This document shows, one piece after another, positions 42,199 through 46,162 of a stretch of 46,162 nt of DNA; position 1 is the stretch's first letter, and each line of letters starts with the position of its first letter. The stretch comes from Chloroflexi bacterium GWB2_54_36 (GTDB taxonomy: Bacteria; Chloroflexota; Anaerolineae; Anaerolineales; Anaerolineaceae). The position numbers were made by a program, and so were the translations under genes. Location: contig MGMG01000003.1 of assembly GCA_001796355.1 (NCBI GenBank), positions 1 to 46,162 on the forward strand, read 5' to 3'. The notes below the pieces were generated by a model that saw only the letters and a list, made by a program, of their open reading frames with translations, did not search any database and was not told where the DNA came from.

Positions 42199-43110
42199 AT
42201 GCCCACCCTAAAACAACGGCTGCTGCCGCATTACCAGGTCGCCAACCGGTTAAGCCGCGGCTCATTGGATGTCGTGCGGGTGGCTATCAAAAACTTCGGC
42301 CTGGCGCGCGGCGCTGAAGCCGCAGCCAGCCTGGCATATTACGCGCTGTTTTCTTTATTCCCGCTGCTGTTGGTGCTCATCTCGGTGGTTGGCTACGTCT
42401 TGAAAAGCGACGACGCCTACACCGTTACCGTTGACTTCATTACCCAGATTCTGCCTAACTCGCGGGTCTTGATCGAACTCAATATCCAGGAAATTCTCAA
42501 CCGCCGGGGAGCAATTGGGGTGATCGGCCTGGTCGGTGCGGTATGGGCAGCCTCCGGGTTCTTTGCCACGCTGGTGCGCAACATCAACCGCGCCTGGTTG
42601 GGGATTAAACCGCGCGATATAATCGGCACCCGCCTGCTGGGGCTGGCCATGATCGGCATGTTGGTCCTTTTGTTAATTCTCTCGCTGGCATCGTCGGCGC
42701 TGGTCAACATCATCAAATTAATCGACTCTCCCATCTTCAACGGTTTCCAACCGGAAAACTCACCTGCCTGGCCAATATTGCAGTTGATGCTTCCCTCGAT
42801 CTTCACCTTTCTGATGTTCATGGCGGCCTATCGTTGGATTCCAAATACCAGCGTTCGCTGGCGGGCGTCTCTGGCGGGTGCGTTATGGACTTCCATCGCC
42901 TGGGAAATCGCCAAACGTCTGTTCGCCCTGTACCTCAGCTCCGGCCTGGCCAACTATGAAATTTTATACGGCTCATTAGGCACTGTCCTGGCCCTGATGT
43001 TCTGGATTTATGTCAGTTGCGTCATTATTTTGCTTGGGGCGCATCTGACTGCCAGTATGGACCAACGCTACCAGCGAAGAATGGCCGAATCCGGTTCTTC
43101 GCCCGCGTAA
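42199..43110 (+). CDS. YihY/BrkB-family membrane protein
   Basis: The 303-residue product has six membrane segments and family signatures GLARGAEAAASLAYYALFSLFPLLL near residue 30 (split as AASLAYYALFSLFPLLL), WIPNTSVRWRASLAGALW near 207 and YGSLGTVLALMFWIYVSCVI near 256. Its role in the envelope is unknown; it is not a ribonuclease, although a homologue was once called rbn. ATG at 42199 is preferred to TTG at 42184. No clear ribosome-binding site is visible. Confidence 0.9.
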   Translation: MPTLKQRLLPHYQVANRLSRGSLDVVRVAIKNFGLARGAEAAASLAYYALFSLFPLLLVLISVVGYVLKSDDAYTVTVDFITQILPNSRVLIELNIQEILNRRGAIGVIGLVGAVWAASGFFATLVRNINRAWLGIKPRDIIGTRLLGLAMIGMLVLLLILSLASSALVNIIKLIDSPIFNGFQPENSPAWPILQLMLPSIFTFLMFMAAYRWIPNTSVRWRASLAGALWTSIAWEIAKRLFALYLSSGLANYEILYGSLGTVLALMFWIYVSCVIILLGAHLTASMDQRYQRRMAESGSSPA

Positions 43111-43272
43111 ATCATCTCCTCCCTGTTGACGATTACAGATGACCCGTTCGGCAGGTATGATTATGTCGGCAGCGACTCGTCGGATGGTTCGGAGAATCCG
43201 CACCAAATAAAATTGAAGTGATGCGTTTAGTATTCGGGAATGCCGATATCGAGCCGGCGAGTTACCAGGATT

Positions 43273-44847
43273 TCAGCTATTTATATGGATTTTCTCAAGA
43301 TCGACAGTTAATGGATGAGTGTTTTTTTCAACTTTCTTGCGCTCATACATCGATTGATCGGCCTCGTGCAATAAGGCTTCGAACGATCTTGGATTATTCC
43401 ATTCATAACGGGAAAAACCAACGCTGAAGGACAGTTTATATTTTTGGTTTTCCTGGTGGTGGATGATCATTCTCTCATCCAGCCGGCTCAACATCGCTTC
43501 TTTGGTATCTTCAGCCATATTAAGCGCCAGAATGACGAACTCGTCGCCGCCTATTCTCGCGATAATATCTGCGGAACGGTAGGCGGATTTCAAGATATTG
43601 GCAGTGTAGATCAAGGCCTGGTCGCCTTCAGCATGACCGAAATGATCATTGATTTGTTTCAAATTATCCACGTCGATAAATAAAAGGGTAGCATTGACTT
43701 GCATCCGGTCTGCCATGTTGATCAATTGAGCTGCCAGCAGTTTAAAACCGCGCCGATTAGTCAGACCGGTTAGCTCATCGACCAGGGTTAGTTCCACCAG
43801 CTTTCTTTCAATGTCTTTTCGTTCTGAAATGTCGTGAAGCACAATGAGATTACCGATATAGAGGCCAGTTTTCTCTTTCAAGCAGGAACCAATCACCTCG
43901 AAATGCCTTTCTCTGGAACCAACCTTCATGGTTGTTTCGCTGACCATTGATCCATTCGTGGTATTGAGCTTCGAGTAATCGAGCACGTTCCCCATCACAT
44001 CTGAGGCGTATTTTCCGAAGGGTGGCTGGCCCCAGCCAAATATTCTCAGCGCTTCCGGGTTGGCATCCACTACCCGGAGGTTTGTATCTAACACAATCAC
44101 CCCATCATGCAGCATCTCGATGAGTGTTTCACGGGCAATCGGGGCAAGATCGAAAAGGTGGTACCTGAAAATGGCCAGAGCCATCGCGCTTCCCCACAAT
44201 GTGTAAGCCAGGGGATTCCAGTCAAGATATTTCAATCCTGGAATGAGAACAAAGTCGCTTATATATATGCCGAAAGTAAGGTAAACAATGGCAACAGAGA
44301 TCAGGATGGCGCGCGTTTGTTTACGAAATAAAGCGGAACCGAATCGTCGCTTCTCGATCAAGAGGACATTACCGCTGGTTACGACAAACATTTGATAGGC
44401 AATGATGATCGGGTAAAGGGGACCCCTTTCGAAATTCAGCAGCGGGATATAGCCTGAGTAATCAACTGCGACGGATGAATAGATGAGTCGCCATTGATTA
44501 TCAAATACTTTCGCGAGAAAGACTGCAAACGGTATCAGAAACAGCAGGATTACCCGCCGGCGGTTCAGCCAGTAGTCATGACCGGTGTATTGGATTGTAA
44601 AGATCAGGTAGGCAGTTGGGTAAATCACAATACCAAGGTATTGGATTTTATTCCAGAACTCCATAATCACCTGGTTTGGACTGATTAGCTCCAGGCTGTA
44701 GCCAACGCTGTAGACTGAAAATGAAAACATGAGCAAAGCAAATGACAGTGCTCCCGTCGTATTCCGGCGCCGATGTGCATAAATACCCATTGCAACGGAC
44801 ATCAATCCGCACATGAGTACGATAAAGGCGATTGGGTTTGCTCTCAT
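43273..44847 (-). CDS. diguanylate cyclase with 7TM sensor and PAS domain
   Basis: The 524-residue product has about seven membrane segments (residues 1-225) like the N-terminus of some histidine kinases, a PAS domain (about 235-350), and a GGDEF domain. The catalytic loop RIGGDEFVIL is intact, and an RSAD motif five residues upstream matches the inhibitory I-site RxxD. It should make cyclic di-GMP in response to an unknown signal. LTGLTNRRGF and VDNLKQINDHFGHAEGDQAL are the usual flanking motifs. There is no linked receiver or effector gene in the window. Confidence 0.92.
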   Translation of the reverse strand: MRANPIAFIVLMCGLMSVAMGIYAHRRRNTTGALSFALLMFSFSVYSVGYSLELISPNQVIMEFWNKIQYLGIVIYPTAYLIFTIQYTGHDYWLNRRRVILLFLIPFAVFLAKVFDNQWRLIYSSVAVDYSGYIPLLNFERGPLYPIIIAYQMFVVTSGNVLLIEKRRFGSALFRKQTRAILISVAIVYLTFGIYISDFVLIPGLKYLDWNPLAYTLWGSAMALAIFRYHLFDLAPIARETLIEMLHDGVIVLDTNLRVVDANPEALRIFGWGQPPFGKYASDVMGNVLDYSKLNTTNGSMVSETTMKVGSRERHFEVIGSCLKEKTGLYIGNLIVLHDISERKDIERKLVELTLVDELTGLTNRRGFKLLAAQLINMADRMQVNATLLFIDVDNLKQINDHFGHAEGDQALIYTANILKSAYRSADIIARIGGDEFVILALNMAEDTKEAMLSRLDERMIIHHQENQKYKLSFSVGFSRYEWNNPRSFEALLHEADQSMYERKKVEKNTHPLTVDLEKIHINS

Positions 44848-44900
44848 AGAAAATCGGGGACTTTGAAAATGAAACTGTTCTATTATGGCATAGGTTTATT

Positions 44901-44935
44901 AAAAAAAACCTTTGATTTCTCTAAGGAATCAAAGG
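44901..44935 (-). terminator. second terminator after superoxide dismutase
   Basis: On the minus strand CCTTTGATT (44935-44927) pairs with AATCAAAGG (44917-44909), followed by a run of eight T. It is the stronger of two tandem terminators. Confidence 0.85.
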
Positions 44936-44961
44936 ACTTTTGATCAATTTTATAATAAAAC

Positions 44962-44999
44962 GATCTGGGGCTGCCCGTTCAACACGGACAGCCCCGATC
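44962..44999 (-). terminator. first terminator after superoxide dismutase
   Basis: GATC-T-GGGGCTG (44962-44973) pairs with CAGCCCC-GATC (44989-44999), with inner CCGT-ACGG pairs, leaving one bulge and one mismatch. On the minus strand GTTTTATT follows. Confidence 0.8.
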
Positions 45000-45024
45000 T
45001 CACCCAATCCCAATCCCAGGAGAG

Positions 45025-45642
45025 CTATTTGCTTTGCTGAAAGATACTTTCTACTACATCCCAATTGACCACCGACCAGAAAGCTTTAACATAATCGGCG
45101 CGGCGGTTCTGGTAATTCAGATAATAGGCGTGTTCCCACACATCCAGGCCCAGGAGCGGGATATTCCCCTCCATGTAAGGGCTGTCTTGATTGGCAGTAG
45201 AGATCACCGATAATTTCTTGCTGCGGTCCACAACAAGCCAGGCCCAACCCGATCCAAACCGTCCAACGGCTGCAGCGCTGAATTTTTCCACAAATGTGTC
45301 GAAGGAGCCAAAGGTCGCATCGATGGCAGTTGAAACGCCGCCAACGGGCATTTTTGACCCGCCGGGGGTCAGCCAGTTCCAGAATTGCGTATGGTTGAGG
45401 TGACCGCCGCCGTTATTGCGTACTGCGGTACGGATGGCCTCTGGAATTTCGTTGATGCGGCCCACAACCTCCCAAATCGGGCGGTCGTACCATTCGGGGG
45501 CACTTTCAAGGGCTTTGTTGAGGTTGGTTACATAAGCCGCATGGTGCTTATCATGATGGATTTCCATCGTGCGGGCATCAATCGCTGGTTCAAGCGCGCT
45601 GAAAGCATAATTAAGGGGTGGAAGTTCAAATACTTTTGCCAT
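45025..45642 (-). CDS. iron/manganese superoxide dismutase
   Basis: The enzyme converts superoxide to hydrogen peroxide and oxygen in the cytoplasm. The 205-residue product has the family's metal ligands: [13 protein letters not shown] near residue 27, [11 protein letters not shown] near 80, and [19 protein letters not shown] near 165, whose Asp and His complete the site. [19 protein letters not shown] is the typical N-terminus. Fe or Mn preference is not decided by the visible residues. AAAGGA lies about 9 bases before the ATG. A clear promoter and two terminators frame it as a single-gene unit. Confidence 0.96.
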   Translation of the reverse strand: MAKVFELPPLNYAFSALEPAIDARTMEIHHDKHHAAYVTNLNKALESAPEWYDRPIWEVVGRINEIPEAIRTAVRNNGGGHLNHTQFWNWLTPGGSKMPVGGVSTAIDATFGSFDTFVEKFSAAAVGRFGSGWAWLVVDRSKKLSVISTANQDSPYMEGNIPLLGLDVWEHAYYLNYQNRRADYVKAFWSVVNWDVVESIFQQSK

Positions 45643-45699
45643 GTTCCGGTCCTTTCCATTTCTTTGCTATTCATTCCCGGTTGGTCGCCAAACGGGGTC

Positions 45700-45750
45700 A
45701 TTAATATTGATTATTAAGATAATATTACCCCTATAAGAATCGCGAGTCAA
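45700..45750 (-). promoter_or_regulatory. superoxide dismutase promoter with AT-rich inverted repeat
   Basis: TTGACT (45750-45745) and TAATAT (45727-45722) on the minus strand are 17 bases apart. An AT-rich inverted repeat, TAATATT...AATATTA, spans about 45701-45727 around the -10 and start site. It could be an operator for an oxidative-stress or metal regulator. No perfect PerR or Fur box is seen. Confidence 0.6.
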
Positions 45751-45857
45751 TGCGAGCTTGGCAAATTCATAACTTATTCGTCCGGGTAGGGGATGCCAGA
45801 CGTCACCCGCCCGGAGGGGTACATCACCCTAATGGACGCAGGAATTGTGATAAATTG

Positions 45858-46100
45858 CACTGGGTCCATGCAAATTGCTGGATACCAGTGTAAAAAAGGG
45901 GGGATATGCTTCTCGTGGCGGATGAAACGACCTACGTCAATAATCCAGGACGGCTTTCCAGGGAAAGGGACCCTGAACCTTCAGCGCAGATTGCTTCGAC
46001 CTCTCCGAGGTCTCGCAAGGATAACAGACCCGAGCTGTCATCACGAGCCAGCGCTTATTGCTTCCGTCGCTTCGCTCCATCCATTAGACTTAGGGTACGA
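45858..46100. repeat. interspersed repeat remnants at the window end
   Basis: An imperfect palindrome, CACTGG...CCAGTG, lies at about 45858-45890. AGATTGCTTCGACC...GGTCTCGCAAGG (about 45988-46020) and a second partial copy starting GAGCTGTCATCACGAGCCA (46033) are degraded relatives of the repeat at 21856-22374. No gene is seen from 45751 to the end of the window. Confidence 0.5.
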
Positions 46101-46162
46101 TGATGGTAACCGAACAGAGATTGAATAAGTCTACCGCTCCTCACAAGCATTAGCTTATATTG

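Noticed and set aside
45793-46128. 111-codon plus-strand frame at the window end
   Set aside because: Its second half is translated interspersed repeat, it lacks a ribosome-binding site, and no domain is visible.
1-46162. tRNA or rRNA genes
   Set aside because: The intergenic gaps were read by eye for cloverleaf-like or rRNA sequence and none was seen. A dedicated search could still find a missed one.

Overview
The window looks like chromosomal DNA of a free-living, environmental bacterium, most likely of the phylum Chloroflexota (Anaerolineae-like). This assignment is an inference. It rests on moderately GC-rich coding sequence, a T-box leader in front of serS, a Thermus-type long isocitrate dehydrogenase, DUF3052, DUF4342 and DUF456 proteins, and interspersed palindromic repeats of the 'TGTCATTGCxAGG' and 'TGTCATGCTGAGC' type. 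No rRNA or tRNA gene and no transposase was seen, so the phylum cannot be settled here.

Layout. 1-1157 is the edge of what looks like an integron-type cassette array: the 5' end of a PhzF-family gene, an attC-like site, and a P-loop kinase gene whose stop codon abuts that site. 1515-3934 holds a T-box-controlled serS, a DUF456 membrane protein and a shared terminator. 3934-7332 (minus strand) holds ferritin and an overlapping vapB-vapC-rarA-phosphatase operon with a promoter/operator that fits autoregulation. 7450-9000 has an OsmC/NTF2-like fusion, a 29-codon small ORF and a Cys-cluster protein. 9073-9812 is mntP behind a yybP-ykoY-type manganese riboswitch.

9903-15625 (minus strand) is a methylcitrate-cycle operon, prpB-prpC-prpD, followed by an OsmC-family gene and icd. 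The OsmC gene has an in-frame TGA exactly at the codon for the conserved peroxidatic cysteine, followed by a SECIS-like hairpin at the usual distance. It is best read as a selenoprotein and is the most striking item in the window.

15838-21851 carries serC, acetyltransferases, a flavin-reductase-fold protein, a membrane-anchored helix-hairpin-helix protein, an unknown two-TM protein and azlCD. A repeat-rich block (21856-22374) precedes a phosphodiester glycosidase-like secreted protein, MOSC, DUF3052, ACT and EamA genes. 26436-36371 contains RNA methyltransferases, cfa, a dual-specificity phosphatase, a PfkB kinase, a zinc-ribbon/DUF3592 pair and a DUF364-PspC-LiaF-like cluster. 36537-46162 contains a lipase-like hydrolase, a KefB/YbaL-type antiporter, an M23 lipoprotein interrupted by an in-frame TAG, a methyltransferase, an alkyltransferase-like protein, a YihY protein, a 7TM-PAS-GGDEF cyclase and a superoxide dismutase.

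Taken together the window encodes propionate use through the methylcitrate cycle and metal/oxidative-stress handling (ferritin, MntP, SOD, two OsmC proteins). It also carries amino-acid and translation functions with RNA-level control. All calls are from reading the sequence; no database search was run.
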